This document shows, in pieces, positions 22,030 through 34,523 of a stretch of DNA of 64,000 nucleotides. Location: assembly GCA_016647705.1 (NCBI GenBank), contig CM028328.1, positions 48,912,647-48,976,646 on the forward strand, read 5' to 3'. The stretch comes from Eucommia ulmoides. Taxonomy: Eukaryota; Streptophyta; Magnoliopsida; Garryales; Eucommiaceae. The notes beneath the pieces were generated by a model. The model was not told the origin of the DNA, did not search any database, and worked only from the letters and a program-made list of their open reading frames with translations. Each line of letters begins with the position of its first letter. Position 1 is the stretch's first letter. The position numbers and the translations under genes were made by a program.

Positions 22030-23040
22030 AATTAAGTTATTATATTGTTATTAAATTGGTTTATTATATTCCTGATATGAAAATTCGAGTTGTAAATTGA
22101 CGTATTGAAATGTGTGATTAGAATAAGTAGAACTAATTGAATAAGTTAAATGGCTATAAAAATATTAAGGGCTAATTTCGAAATAATTATTTCATTGAAT
22201 TTTTATTAAATTTAGGGTGTTGTTGATATCAAATTCAACGTGTAATTGGTAAATTGAAGTTTTGAATTGAACGATTAAATAAGTAGTGGATCATAGATTG
22301 AATAAATACTTTCTATTACAAAAATATTAGGGTTAATTTGTAAAACAAATTAAGTTGTGTAAATTTGATTAATTTAATTTTATTAAATTAATTATGTTTT
22401 TGTATTCAAATTCAATAATTAATTTTAAATTTAAATGTCCAATTGTATGATTAAAATAAATAGTAGAACATTATTATGTCATATTATGTATACAAACTTC
22501 TTCAATTGGAAAATATATTTAAACCTTAAACCTTGAACCCCAAACCATAAAACGTTGAATCGTAAACCCTTGAGTCCTAAATCATGAGTCCTAATTTTAA
22601 CATAAAATATTACATTTGTACTAATTATACTGTAATTAAATGATCGTACAATTAAATAAGTAAGTATAATACAAATTAAATCAATATAAAAATGAGGGGT
22701 TAAATTGTTTAAAGTTAATATATAAAAATATTATTAAATTTATTACATTCGGATACCAAAATTTAATATGTAATTTATAAATTGAAGTGTTTAGTTGGAC
22801 GATTGAACTATTAGAACAAAAATTGATGTAATATTCTCGATTGCAGAAATATTATGGGCTAATTTTGTAAAAATATAAGTTATGCAATTGTTATTAAATG
22901 TATTACATTTCAATATCAAAATTTAATATGTAATTTGCAAATTGAAGCGTTGAGTTGGACGATTGAACTATTAGAACAAAAATTGATGTGATATTCTTAA
23001 TTGTAAAAAATATTAAGGGCTAATTTGTAATAATATGTAT
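22030..23040 (+). repeat. Degenerate tandem repeat of about 160-175 bp
   Basis: Landmarks TTATTAAAT..., ATCAAAATTTAATATGTAATTT, AATTGAAG and GGGCTAATTT recur. The last two units start near 22,731 and 22,891 (160 bp apart) and are very similar. Earlier, more diverged units start near 22,040, 22,203, 22,380 and about 22,555. The text is strongly AT-rich with no coding potential. It ends where Sirevirus-like coding text begins (about 23,045), so it may be part of that element's upstream region or an unrelated satellite. Confidence 0.7.
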
Positions 23041-23044
23041 CATC

Positions 23045-23873
23045 TCTTGATGGTGAAATATCTCTATTTGATAATGTGATGTATGATTCTTATGGTATTA
23101 GTGGTAGTGATGAAGATGATGATAATGAAAATGTCTATATTGTTATTGCAAAATTAATTTCTTTCATACTACGTTTTTGCTAAAGACAACTTGAGTTTAA
23201 AAAGAAAAATTAACTCTTTTGAAAATGGAAGAAAAAGTGTTCGAAAATTTAAAGTGCATTTGGATGATTATTGTGATACAAAAGAGTTTTCGGACGTTAT
23301 TTTTTAAATTAATAATTTGCTTTCTAAAATGGATTTTCTCCAAAATGAAAACAGAGTTTTAAAAAATAATTTTAACATGATTTCCAGACAAAGGTTAGAT
23401 CTTGATTCAAAAATCTATTTACTTAAGAAAAATTTTGAAAATCAAATTTTGATCTCAAGTATGTTTCGAGAGCTTCTGAAAATAATTTTTCTAGGCAAAG
23501 TGAATGTGTTTCATCGTCTTATCCTTCATCACAAGTCAGTGATAGATATGTTACTATTGTTAGAAATAATTTATACTTTACATCTCGTGCTTTCTATAAT
23601 AATAAATCGAATTTGAGAAGTTATTACTGCAATAAGGTTGAGCATTTTAAAGTGTCATGTCCGTTCAGGAACCCTAAGTTTATATTTAACAAGAATGAAT
23701 CCAAAATGAAATGGATACCAGAGCTATTGAAATGTCTTGTGCAGAATTACATAACGTCGGAAGTGGACATGAAGGAACAAACAAGAGATTATATCAAAGC
23801 CAAGCTAGGAAGTCATCAGGGATCCACTAGCGACACGTGCAAATTAAAAAGATTTACCAAAGTTAAGAGGTAA
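23045..23873 (+). pseudogene. Sirevirus-like gag, decayed
   Basis: Frames at 23,317-23,616 and 23,613-23,873 overlap by a frame change. The first is rich in Leu, Asn and Lys in a coiled-coil-like pattern (LQNENRVLKNN, LLKKNFENQ). The second opens with a CCHC-like knuckle, YYCNKVEHFKVSCPF (C, H and C present; the second Cys is replaced), followed by KMKWIPE. That knuckle and KxxWxP pairing is typical of Sirevirus gag. An acidic block (SDEDDDNEN) lies upstream near 23,110. Stops occur at several points upstream of 23,317. Confidence 0.72.
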
Positions 23874-23879
23874 AGTTGC

Positions 23880-25230
23880 AAAGAAGCCACAAGAGACATG
23901 TACAAAGAGAAAAGATGTATCAAAATCAAGATGTGATATCACTAAGAAACCACAAGTGATACGTGCAAAGGGAATTATCAATGAATCAAATAGCAATAAT
24001 TAAAGACAGAGAATATGCAAACAAGCTAAGAAGAGTTGTACACCCAAATTAATCATTGGTACAAATGAAGTAAAGAGTAAAGTTGTCCGTACTCTTACCC
24101 CCTCACAGTTTAAATTTATTAAATTTGTTATAAAGGGAGCTGTCCGACTTACTAAATAGGTAAGTTGGTAATGGTTTCTAAGACTTATTTTAAATTATGC
24201 GTTACTTGTTGTCTCAGAAACAATGCATGGTAATTATGATAATCACATTTAGTTAAGGTGTATTAACATATTTTTATGTGCTTATATCAAGTAGTGATCA
24301 TATATTTGAAAAACATGTTACATGATTTGAAAAATGAATTTAGTGTTTGAGCTCCCACTAAGTAGTGTTAATAACTTGTTATATATGCATTTTAGTAAGA
24401 TTATTTGTATAATGTGTTGTCATTCATGTTCTATACTTTTATACAAATAAATTGAATTGTGTTGATTATTCATGCATCTTGATTTATTAAAATACATGAT
24501 ATCGTATATTAAGGAGAATTAAATGATTTGGTTGATGCATTTATTTTATTTAAATTTCTCATAACCTTGATTACATGCTCGCGTGGAATTTTATTTTTAG
24601 TTAATATTGATTTATTAATTAGAACGGAGTTATGTAATGATTATTTCTTATGTCAAATATTTGATAAAATCAGTTTTTAGTATGATTTTATTTGACCAGT
24701 AGATCATATGAATTTAAGAAGAGCATGGTTAGTATTTCTTTACGAAAAAACTTTAATCTATTTTTTATACCATACATATGAATATTTGAATACATGACAT
24801 ATCAATCTATACTTAATGTCTCAAATCAGTATTTTTCTGCACGATAATATATTTATAGGCATTAAGTACCAAGCTATATGCATGAAAATATGTCATTCTC
24901 ATATGTTTCATATCTCCAGATTTTTAAATGATTGTTATTGTGGAAGGGATTCAACATGTTATGAGATAAATATGCATTTATCCATGTTTATGCATGCATT
25001 AGATTTATGTTGATAAATTATCATTGAAATATACTTCCTTTTCTAGTACGTTAAAGATTGCTTGGCTTGATTCTATCTACAAAGAAGATATTATTTAGTA
25101 TCATGAGAAAGATATGTTGACTTAACTAAAATTATATGATTGCATGTTATATTGTTAAAATATTTTGATTGTCTTAGATTTATTCTCCTAAGCATAAATT
25201 AACTTGGTTACTATTAAATATGGGGAGAAG
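23880..25230. other. Sirevirus-like interior without recognisable coding
   Basis: AT-rich sequence between gag and reverse transcriptase where protease and integrase would lie. No integrase motif was found in any frame. Either the region has been replaced or it has decayed beyond recognition. The frame at 24,816-25,013 is a chance reading. Confidence 0.5.
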
Positions 25231-25239
25231 TTTTCTATA

Positions 25240-26290
25240 AGAGGGGCAATATTACATCATGCTTAAATTGAAAAATGGGTCTAAGAGATATATCGCTATT
25301 TATTAAGAAAATTGATTCAAATATCCTATTAGTACAAATATACGTTAATAATATTATTTTTGGATCTACTAATGAGGATCTTTGCAAAGAGTTTTCCAAG
25401 ATAATGCAGATTGAATCTGAAATGCACATGATGGGAGAGTTGAATTTCTTCCTTGGGTTGCAAATCAAGCAAATCAAAGAAAATATCTTTATAATCCAAG
25501 CTAAATACACCAAAGAGTTGTTAAAAAAATATGGCTTGGATAGAGCTAAAGAGTACAAAACTCTTATGACAACAGCTACAAAGATAGACAAAGACGATAC
25601 GGACAAAAACGTAAATGAAAAATTGTGTCGAGCTATGATTGGTAGCTTGTTGTATTTAACTGTTAGTAGACCTGTATAACGTTTGTTTATGTGCTAGATT
25701 TCAGTCTTGTCCTAAAGAGTCGCATTTAACTGCCGTTAAGCATATCTTCGGATATTTGAAAGAAACGACTGACCTAGGATTATGATATCTTAGAAGAAGT
25801 GATTTTAATTTAATAAGTCGCTCTTATGCTGATTTTTTCGATTGCAAAGTCAAGCGAAAAAGCACAAGTAGGTCATGTTATTTTCTAGGACATGCCTTGA
25901 TTTTTTGGTCTAGTAAGAAATAAAATTCGATAGCCTTATCCACTACTGAGGCTGAATACATGGTAGTTGGCAAATATTGTGCTTATTCTATATATTAAGC
26001 AAAAGTTGAATGATTTTGTAGTATGTTTGGTAGAAGTCCCAATTTATTATGATAATAAAAGTGTTATTTTCTTGAGTAAGAATCCTACACAGCACTCACG
26101 AACTAAGAACATAGAGATTAAACATCAAGTTATTCGTGATCATATTCAGAAAAGGGACGTGACTATTGAGTGTATTGATATCTCCGATCAGTTTGCCGAT
26201 ATTTTTACAAACCTTTTGTGGAAGATCAGTTTATGAAAATCATTCGAAGTTTGGGTATGGCTAAGCACAATGACGTTTGCCTAGAGTAGT
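25240..26290 (+). pseudogene. Sirevirus-like reverse transcriptase/RNase H, decayed, catalytic box changed
   Basis: The frame at 25,275-25,679 covers the palm of the reverse transcriptase. The catalytic box reads YVNN instead of YVDD (about 25,342-25,353), so both metal-binding Asp are lost. FGSTNEDLCKEFSKIMQ, MMGELNFFLGLQIKQ and MIGSLLYLTVSRP follow in frame. RNase H continues with frame changes through ALSTTEAEYM (25,938), the frame at 25,967-26,236 (YYDNKSVIFLSKNPTQHSR, IKHQVIRDHI, QFADIFTN), and ends at about 26,290 (LGMAKHNDVCLE in a shifted frame). Confidence 0.85.
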
Positions 26291-26706
26291 GATATTTTTG
26301 GTTATCATTCCCCACTTTTTAAGATGACAAAGGGGGAGAATATATTGATGTTTTATTGAATACTTTTAAGGAATTAAATTGATTGTTAAAGGGCAATATA
26401 TAAAGGGAAAACCATGTTTGCGCTTAAAATTAGTTAGTTAATGTTTAGGTTTTATAAGTCTAAGCATTGCACTGTTATAGGGGAAAAACAATATTGATAT
26501 GATCATGTTGCTTTATTAAATATTTATAACTGTCTTATTGACCATATTTTGTGCTTCATTGAATATCTGATAATCTTATTAAATTATCTTCGTGATTATG
26601 CTATAACGAGCTAAAGAACCAGTCCTCGGATTTAGGGGAAATGTGGCTATATACTTATTTTGAAGAAAATATCAAAGTTAAATGTCATCATAAAAAATGG
26701 AGAGAG

Positions 26707-28995
26707 TGTTGATCACAATATTTTGATGGACAATTAAGTGTTGATATTTTTTGTAGAACTAACGAGTTTATTGAGTGTTTCAGTTTAGAAGTTCTATTGA
26801 TGATGTTATCATGAAGTAATTGCTAAGGATGCAAAGAGACGGACAAAGAGATGAACATTAAAAGATTGAAGATTCTGAAGAATCTAAATAAAAATAACTC
26901 AAATTCATTTTTACTTTTCAGGTATCTCGATTAAAATCACACACGATACAAATTAAATTATTTATATTTTAGTGTGTTTTTTATTAGGATCCTAATTAAT
27001 TCACATATTTGCTCCAATGTGAAATTGAAAACGAAAAATTGACCTAAGAGAGATTAGTGTTTAAAATTGATTATTAGTGTCAATTATGTTAATCGAGAAA
27101 AGAAATATGTTAAAGGGTCGAAAACATCGAAGATTGAAGTTTGAATAAATTAAGAAAAAAATGTTCCAGCATTGATCGGTCAATCGACTAAGGAGGATCG
27201 GTCAACTGATGGCCGATAAGTGAACTCTTTGAATCAATCGGTCAACTGACCGTCGATGATCGATCAACTGATCAGGGTTAAAAATGGCCTAAGATTGTAT
27301 CCTGAACTGATCGGTTAACCATAGGGGATCGGTCAACCGACCACTATTTGAGAATGGCTTGGCTAGCATCCTGCATTCATCAGTCGACCGACGGGCAAAG
27401 GTACGTCAACTGATTGCGTAGTTTTAGATTTTGAGGATTTCGAGAAACTATGAGAAAACTAGTCGTTTTTGAAATATCTGAGATATTGTAGGAATTTGGA
27501 TATATTAATGATGTGATGCACTTATTTTAATATCCCTATAGATTTGGTACACTTATTTGAAATATTTCTCAATTAAGTATATTTAATACTTTCTATCTAC
27601 TTGATTTAAGATTGAGATTTGTTTTGAGGACTTAATTGAAAGATTTTAAAGTCATATTTAAGTCAAATATACCAAGATAAGATAATGATATATGGGGTCT
27701 ATAGGTGCATTTAAATGTCATATCTTGTAGAAACTAGTCGTTATAGGGCCTGTTTCAAATTCCTTTATATAGACCTACGAATTTTGAGTTTAAGATATCA
27801 CTTCTATCAAGAACAATGACTTCTTGAGCTTTCTTAGAGTTATCATTCTAATATTATACTGAAATATTATCGTGAGATCATTCTATTGTTAAAGTTTTTG
27901 AGTTAAAACACTAATTGATTTGGCGCCAGCTATCTAAGCTATCTAGCGATATGATTTGCAATGTTTCGATGTTTTCTTGGTAAGATCGTTCCATGATTTT
28001 ATTCTTTATTGTGATTATAAATTATTATTATTTGCTTGGATATTCAATCTTGTGAAATTATTTTTGAACTTTAAAAGCATAAAAATTCTTTTAAAACTAT
28101 TTTGGTGATAATCTGATTACGTGCTTAATTTTGTGCTACCCACATTATTTTTATAATCAGATTTTGAATTCCTCAGTTAATTCTATCACTAGTTATTATT
28201 GGGACATTAATTAAGGTAAATTTATTTGAGGTGGTAGAAGTTCTGAGTGGGAAGAAACTCATTGATTTTTATATTTGGTGAGTTTGTGCGGATTAAATAC
28301 TGTTGTGAGTATCTAGTCAAGGGTAGTTGGGTTTTAATTTCTTCCGGTAAAGAGATTGAGGTTTAATCTTTACCTAAGGTACAAAAATGCTAGGTTATTC
28401 TTTTCCCTTGAAAAGAGCTAGGCATGATTCTTCCTAATTAGAATTAATTTTGAGTAAATTGTAAAGGTTTCATCCTTACCTGGAAAAATGATACTTGGAA
28501 TGTTTTGGTAAGGTTTGATTCTTAGCCTAAAGTATAAAAGAATTAAGTTCAATCCTTAACTTGTGAAAGGATTAGGTTAGTCTTGAACCTGGTAAAAAAA
28601 TAGGGTTATTCTTGAGCTTGAGAAAAAAGAAACTGTAAATGTTGATTCTGAGCTTGTAAAAAAATCATTGTGTAAAATATTGATTCCTACCTGTTTAAAG
28701 GAATCTTAGTGGTTTGGTGGGTGTGAATCTCCATGGGGCTCAAAGAACTTGATTAGTTAAGAGTAGCTTATTGAACCAGGATATATCGTGGTATACAGCA
28801 TTATTGATTTTTCTTATTTCTTGTTGTTTGGGTGTGCATTTAGAGTTAATTACACTTGTCTGTTGCTATATAAAGATAATAATTACTTTAATATTAAATT
28901 AATTATCTGAAATTTAAGTGTCGAAAGATAACAATTTATTTTAATTTTTATATCTACCCAATTCACACTCTCTTGGGTAGATCACTGGGCCAACA
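26707..28995 (+). repeat. Sirevirus-type LTR A (3' LTR, 2,289 bp)
   Basis: It begins TGTTGATCAC and ends CTGGGCCAACA, with TGTTG/CAACA inverted ends. It is preceded by a purine tract (GGAGAGAG). A palindrome cassette with GGTCAACTGA-type repeats lies at 27,170-27,420, and a TATATAGACC box at about 27,765. The 3' end carries CTCTTGGGTAGATC, shared with LTR B (38,646-40,698) and LTR C (45,100-46,217, reverse). Confidence 0.88.
27165..27425 (+). promoter_or_regulatory. GGTCAACTGA repeat cassette in LTR A
   Basis: About eight variants of GATCGGTCAACTGA/TCGACCGA occur in 260 bp, alternating on both strands so that several pairs could fold. The cassette lies about 350 bp upstream of the TATA-like box. 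Clusters of conserved palindromes in LTRs have been described for Sireviruses. A transcriptional or packaging role here is not shown. Confidence 0.6.
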
Positions 28996-29415
28996 ACAAT
29001 GTTACTGAAAAATAATTTACAAATCAATTTTTTAGATTTTGAGACGTGTCCTATGATAATTTGGCAATTCAATGACGTAACGTGTCAATTAGAAGATTAA
29101 TTACATTATAAATTCGGATAGTTACGTAAATCAAACCTTATTAGAAACATTAGGGTCTAAATTGTAATAAAACAAATTACAAGGTTATTTTATGTAGATA
29201 AAATAAGAAGATATTAATGTGGAATTTATTAAAGGCAATTGGTGGTTAATGTAATTAATTTACTGCTAACTTTTGAGATGTTCAAGCTTGTTAGAGAAGT
29301 TGCTTAGCTCTAAACCCACAGCAAGAGAACCATTTACTTCCTCCTCTCAACCTCAACCTATGATTTGATTCATTATTCATCTTCTTTTCAAACCAAAATT
29401 TCCAAACCTAAGTCG
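28996..29415. other. Non-coding stretch between LTR A and the 47-residue-repeat gene
   Basis: AT-rich; no repeat or gene recognised. A possible leader for the gene starting at 29,416 is suggested by AACCCACAGCAAG text near 29,312 and a C/T-rich run at 29,336-29,360. Confidence 0.4.
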
Positions 29416-31293
29416 ATGGCTCCTATCACACGTGCTAGATCAGGGAAGAAACACAAAGTAGACTCTTTAATCGATGGATCAGCAAATGGGAATGTTTCGC
29501 AGGCGACAATGCATATTAGAACGAAGTTTGGTGGGTCATCTAGCCTGGTGGATGGTAGGAATGATAAGTGTGGTAAAGATTGTAAGGTTCAATGGTCTGT
29601 CCTATAAGACAAATTTCATCGAAGAAGGCTGAAAAAGAAGGTCGTTGTAAAAAGAGATGGTATACTGCCCAAAAATGAAGCCGACGTGGTCGAGGGTACG
29701 ACAACTGAGTGTGGTGAGGAGGATGAGTATCAATTATCTGTACTAGGAGACAACTCTCTTCGAAAAATGCCAAAGAAGAGGGTCGTAGTCAAAGGGGAAA
29801 TAAAGTTTCGCCAAAATGAACCCGACGTAGTGGATGGTGCGACAACTCCATGTAGTAAGAAGGGTGAGGTTCAATCGTCTTCCCTAGGAGATAACTCGTT
29901 TCGAATAATACCAAAAAAAGAGGGTCATAGTCAAAGAGGAAGGAAAGTTCCGCCAAAATGAACCCGACGTAGTGGATGGTACGACGACTCTGTATGGTAA
30001 GGAGGGTGAGGTTCGATCGTCTTCCCTAGGAGACAACTCCCTTCAAAAAATGCTAAAGAAAAGGGTTGCTAACAAAGGGAATGGACAGTTCTACCAAAAT
30101 AAACCCGACGTGGTGGATGGTGCGACGACTCCGTTTGGTAATGAGGGTGAGGTTCAATCGTATACTTTAGGAGACAACTCGTGTAGAAGAAGGTTGAACA
30201 AGATGGTCGCAACCAAGGGGCATGGTAAGTTCTTCGAAAATGAAGCTGCTAGGCAACGGTGTTGGTACATTTGCTTCATGAACCTTGAAAAATGAAATGG
30301 ACCTAAAATTTGAAAAGGGTCCCTTTAAAAGTCTATTGCTTAAGTATTTGGAAGGCTAAGGCATTAGGACTTTAATTAAATTCTCATTTGTCATTTATGA
30401 AATGTCTGTTTATGTATTTTATAACAATATGAAAATGATTGAACATGTAAATCCAAAAGATATTTGCATAACATCTTTTATTCTAGGGAAGGTAATTCGT
30501 TTGAATTGTGCCATTTTGAGTGAAATCTTGGAGATCCCCAATGAAACCCAGGAAGTACTATTTTGAATCTGAATTAGATTTGCATGATGCACTACACCAC
30601 GACACCAAAGACATGTATAGGGCATTAACAACAAGTTTATTTGAAGGTGGTTGTCTAATTTCTACCAAGCTTCGACCGCATATACACCTCCTCCACCAAT
30701 ACGTAAAAGATAATTCAATACCTCGAGGGGGACACCACAATATTGTGAAGTACACCGACCGTATGGTATTATATGATTTTATATGTCGTACTAGGTTCTC
30801 AATCTCTTACTTGATCATGAAACAAATAGCTAAAGCTTTTAGCTATAAAGGGAAGGTATTCATCCGGCCATTCCCAAGATTATTGACAAAAATATTCAAA
30901 TATTTTGGTTTATCTCTAGAGGGAGAGAAGTATTGGTCCCCTAAGGGTGGCATTGATGAAGGGACGTTGTGGAAGATGAAAATTGAAAACAAATACGTGG
31001 AGAGAATTGATGATAGGAAATGACCTAATCCGGAAGAGATGGATGAGGTACGTTCCATACCCCGTCCCCCACGACTTGAAACTAAAACCCGTTGCAAACG
31101 ACGTGGTATTGGTGACTTAGCATATCGGGTGAGAAGATTGGAAATGATGATCGAGGATGGGTTTGCACAAATGGTAGAAAGACTTTCAGACAATAATTCT
31201 CACATCGATCGAAAAATAGTTGACATTAAAAATCTTATCGCTTCGGGGCTAGATGTTGAAAGTTGTACGTCTGATAGTGCGGCGGAGGATTAA
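29416..31293 (+). pseudogene. Plant-transposon-like protein with 47-residue tandem repeats, decayed
   Basis: A candidate start at 29,416 gives MAPITRARSGKKHK, then five tandem 47-residue units (29,540-30,245), then a block around 30,400-30,530 reading SVYVFYNNMKMIEHVNP and ITSFILGKVIRLN, followed by ILSEILEIPNE. That block resembles the N-terminal part of the putative plant transposon protein domain. The frame at 30,520-31,020 continues with FICRTRFSISYLIMKQIA, YWSPKGGIDEGTLWKMKI, and after one in-frame TGA (31,021) the same frame runs to a natural end, CTSDSAAED, at 31,293. Breaks seen: stop at 29,605, a one-base insertion near 29,915, and frame changes near 30,290 and 30,535. The function of the intact family is not established; nuclear localisation is suggested by basic runs (KKHK, PKKRVVVK). 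Confidence 0.6.
29540..30245 (+). repeat. Five tandem 141-bp coding units (47 residues each)
   Basis: The landmark CCGACGTGGTGGATGGT recurs at about 29,681, 29,822, 29,964 and 30,105, with a diverged unit beginning near 29,540. Spacing is 141, 142 and 141 bp; the 142 is a one-base insertion in an A-run that breaks the frame. Each unit encodes DVVDGATTP, EVQSSSLGDNSLR and a basic KMPKKRVVVKG-type stretch ending in QNEP. Confidence 0.88.
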
Positions 31294-31510
31294 TGGTAAT
31301 GACTCACAATTTTATAATTGTTTAATGTTGTGTTATGTTTTCTCATTAAGTGTTATTTAATGATTTTTTTTATTTTTTTTTGGATTTATTTATGTTCGTC
31401 TTTTCCAACATACATGTAGCTATTGCACATTCTAATTTCGTAGAAGAGTTAGTGCTTCTTTTGAAGGTGAAGTATGTGTGTCATGGATGCATAAATTCCC
31501 CCTAAGTTGG

Positions 31511-32911
31511 TGATAGGTGTAATTTACCTATCCATTTCCAAATCGAACTTGTTAGTTTTAGAGTATGTTTATTACGTTTTAATATATTTTTATGTATTTT
31601 TGTATAAATTAGGTGTTTGTGGTGAAAATGCATGAAAATGGATCATAAATGATCAAATCGGATCAAGAACGGTGAAAGGACGATAGAGAAAGGGCAAAGA
31701 AACTGAGTTTCAGGAACTGCAACCTACCGCCGCGGCGGTCAAAATACAGAGAAGGCCCTAAAGTTGCTGAGAACCCCCTGCTGCAACGGTGACATCTACC
31801 GTCGCGGTGGTGAAACCACAGAAAGATCTCTCCGTCCCACCGCTGCCTCCACCACTACGGTAAAGACTCTGCCGACATACCCACCACTGCGGCGGTCACT
31901 CTACACCAGATTTAGGATATTTTTTAGATATTTTTGTTCCCTATTTCTTCTCCCTCTCCTTTCTCTCGACCATTAGAGACCCCTTAGGGTTGATAATATT
32001 TTGAGAGTGTTTTGGAGAGTGCTTAACCAATTTCGAAGGAGAAGAACACATTGCCAAGAAGGAGAAACGATTGTTGAACGGTTTTAACAAATCTTCGGAC
32101 TACGACTAAGTTGTTTTTGTTTCTCTCTTTATTTTCTTAAATTCAGTAGTTAGTTAAGCATGTTTAGCTCGTTTTTCCTTGTATAAACAGTAATAGTCAT
32201 GAACTAAACGGATTTTGTCTAAGGATTAATATAATCTATGAAATCATTGTTTGTTCGAGTTCGTATTTCGTTAATGGTTGTTCTTCGCTATTTCGATTGT
32301 ATTTATAGGTTTGTCATGATTATATACTTATTTAGATATAGTGAGAAATTGGGGTTCGACACTCGGAAGAGGTAACCCTGAATTCGGACTAGGATAAACA
32401 CAACGCGACGATCTAATAACCCGGGAGAGAGTTAGAGAGTGTACAATCAATGACATTGGGGTGAGACCCATATGACATAGTGTCATTAAAACATTGAGGG
32501 AGACTTTTTCATTGACGCGAATTTGCATATTCACTCATCTTACACTCGGGAGAGGCGGTGAGTGAGTTTACGATACAGAGATTGTCGGATAGGTTGAACA
32601 CCGTTATTATAAACTAAATGAGACCAAACACATTTTGGTAAACGAAGTTAATCCCTAGATAATCTTTTCCCCTAAACATCTCAATATAGTAATATTATTA
32701 TAAATAGATTAATTAACTTAGTATTAGTATTTTATTAATTATAAACACATTTTTTTACTGCCTAAATAAAATTAGGTTATGACAATTGCAGTACTCGATA
32801 ATAATCTCAATCAATCCATGTGGACATGATAACCCTTACTTTCCCAAACTATACTAAAACTTGACCAGTACACTTGCGGTGAAAGTGGCGTGTGTTAATT
32901 ATGCGCCACCA
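31511..32911 (+). mobile_element. Solo LTR, copy 3 of the four-member family (1,401 bp)
   Basis: It begins TGATAGGTGTAATTTACCTA and ends TGCGCCACCA. Flanks are GTTGG (31,506-31,510) and ATTGG (32,912-32,916), a 5-bp target duplication with one mismatch. The palindrome cassette (31,725-31,900) has the core CCGCGG/CGCGG. The 3' end TACACTTGCGGTGAAAGTGGC is shared with copies 1 and 4. No internal domain is attached. Confidence 0.9.
31725..31902 (+). promoter_or_regulatory. CCGCGG palindrome cassette in solo LTR copy 3
   Basis: ACCGCCGCGGCGGT (31,727-31,739), TACCGTCGCGGTGG (31,797-31,810) and CCACTGCGGCGGTCA (31,883-31,897), plus decayed members in between. The last is preceded by GCCGACATACCCA, as in the sister copies, and followed by GATTTAGGATATTTTTTAG. 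Confidence 0.7.
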
Positions 32912-32916
32912 ATTGG

Positions 32917-34520
32917 TGATTCAGCTATATAGTTGTATCTTTTCTCATGTTGTTTTCCTCACAAATTAAGCTCAGTGAATGATTTTTCAATTGTTAATTT
33001 CTTCTATTTCATATACTGTTTTGTTGAATCTGAAGTCCATGTAAGTTCTTCACTGTTTGGCAGTTGTCATAGGGTTAAATAACTACAACCAAATATAATG
33101 GAATAGAGTACCAAAAAACACCTAGGCAACGACACAACAACGATTACAGAAAAATCCAACCTTGTATTATATAAGTCAGGTTACAATAAACTCAATTACT
33201 ACAATGGTTTAAAAATGTTTGTCTATAGATTCACTAACTAGGAACAAACCCAAAATATGACTATATATAGGAAAAAACAACAGTTGATAGCCCCAAAAGC
33301 TTAGGCAGAGAACCGACACTAGTCCGACACATGTTCACGCCAAGGTCTTTCTCATTACTCAACACTTGTTGGTGTTGTGTCACGATCCCACTGTCTACCG
33401 ATGTGCACCAAGTTGGTGCCTTTCTTGTCAACGACCCCCTTTGTACTGCATGCGCCATGTCCGATAGTAGGGTGTACCAATCCGGTGTTGTTTGGTCCTC
33501 TAGTGTTGTTAGGGGCTAACAGCAGTCCAATTCATACCCCAGCCTATAAAATAAAAGTTATCGGCTTGAAAGTATGTTGGTTTTTGTTACCAATTCATAG
33601 GATAGAGTTGAACTGTAATTTCTTACCATTAATCTTTTTCTGTTTTTATTTAATTGATTTTTTTTCCTATCACTAATTTTCTTAATTTGATGTATAATTA
33701 TATATTTATGGATAAATGGATGTTATTGCTCTTCTTTCAGTTGCCAATTTGTCCCTTACATATTGTGTTGTGCAATTTGCGTACAATCTCATGGTTTATG
33801 TTTATGTTTATGATGCTCAATCTTGTCATATTGCTTATGGGGATGTGAACATTATTTTTACTTACTATTATTTATGTTGACTGTAAATATTCTGAGATTA
33901 CATGTTGGTTTGGTTCTAGGTGGTGTTGCTCTTTTGTTGTGCTAATTCATTGATGAATCTTTTAATTTAATTTTTGAAATCGTAGGTTTGTTCTTCATGA
34001 TTATCGGATGCATACCGGGCGTGCTGGAACATCGTCGTTTCTTTTGTTTACCTGATACTAGTTTTTTAGTAGCCTCCCTTGCTGTTGGAACAAGCTTACA
34101 AAGTTGTTGAAATCGTATAGTAATTTGTTTATGTCATCAGGTGTTTCGAAATTGGTTGATTAAATTAGCGCATATTTGGTTATTATGAATTTTGATGTCG
34201 GTTGATCATATTTTTTTGGGGAACAGACAATTTGAATTATGGAATAACAATTAGTGTCTTTATTTTCCTTTACCTCCTACTAGTATCGGATGTGAGTTTA
34301 GGTATTTTAGTTTCAAGCTCTATTGCAAAGCGTCCTACCGACAGAGACATGCGAGTGCTCTCGTGCCACCGGCAGTGAGCATTATAGGTACACTGCAATA
34401 CCAACCCATATGACTTAGAGTGCCTTAAGATCCGGTAGAACTAAGCATAGAAAGAAATTTAACTTAGAATTTTTAAACAATATGAGAGTGTTGAGTGCAA
34501 AGTGTCTTATCTTTAATTAA
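32917..34520. other. Stretch with no recognised gene
   Basis: AT-rich except for 33,300-33,540, which is of higher GC but carries only unconvincing frames on both strands. Text at 34,330-34,440 (CCTACCGACAGAGA, CCGGCAGTGAGCA) weakly resembles 44,030-44,200. I see no transposon ends. Confidence 0.4.
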
Positions 34521-34523
34521 AAT

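Larger units (their letters stand above)
23045..28995 (+). mobile_element. Sirevirus-like Ty1/copia element, 5'-truncated, one LTR left
   Basis: gag with coiled region and zinc knuckle (23,045-23,873), a long non-coding gap where protease and integrase should be, reverse transcriptase and RNase H (25,240-26,290), polypurine-type tracts (AAAGGGGGAGAA at 26,328-26,339 and GGAGAGAG just before 26,707), and a 2.29-kb 3' LTR. The gag zinc-knuckle style, the FGSTNEDLCKEF and MMGELNFFLGLQ motifs and the A+G tracts fit Sireviruses. No 5' LTR or primer-binding site was found upstream of 23,045, and no target duplication flanks the LTR (GAGAG against ACAAT), in keeping with loss of the 5' end. Confidence 0.8.

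Noticed and set aside
23045..28995. Intact autonomous retrotransposon
   Set aside because: No 5' LTR, primer-binding site, protease or integrase is present and the RT catalytic box is changed.
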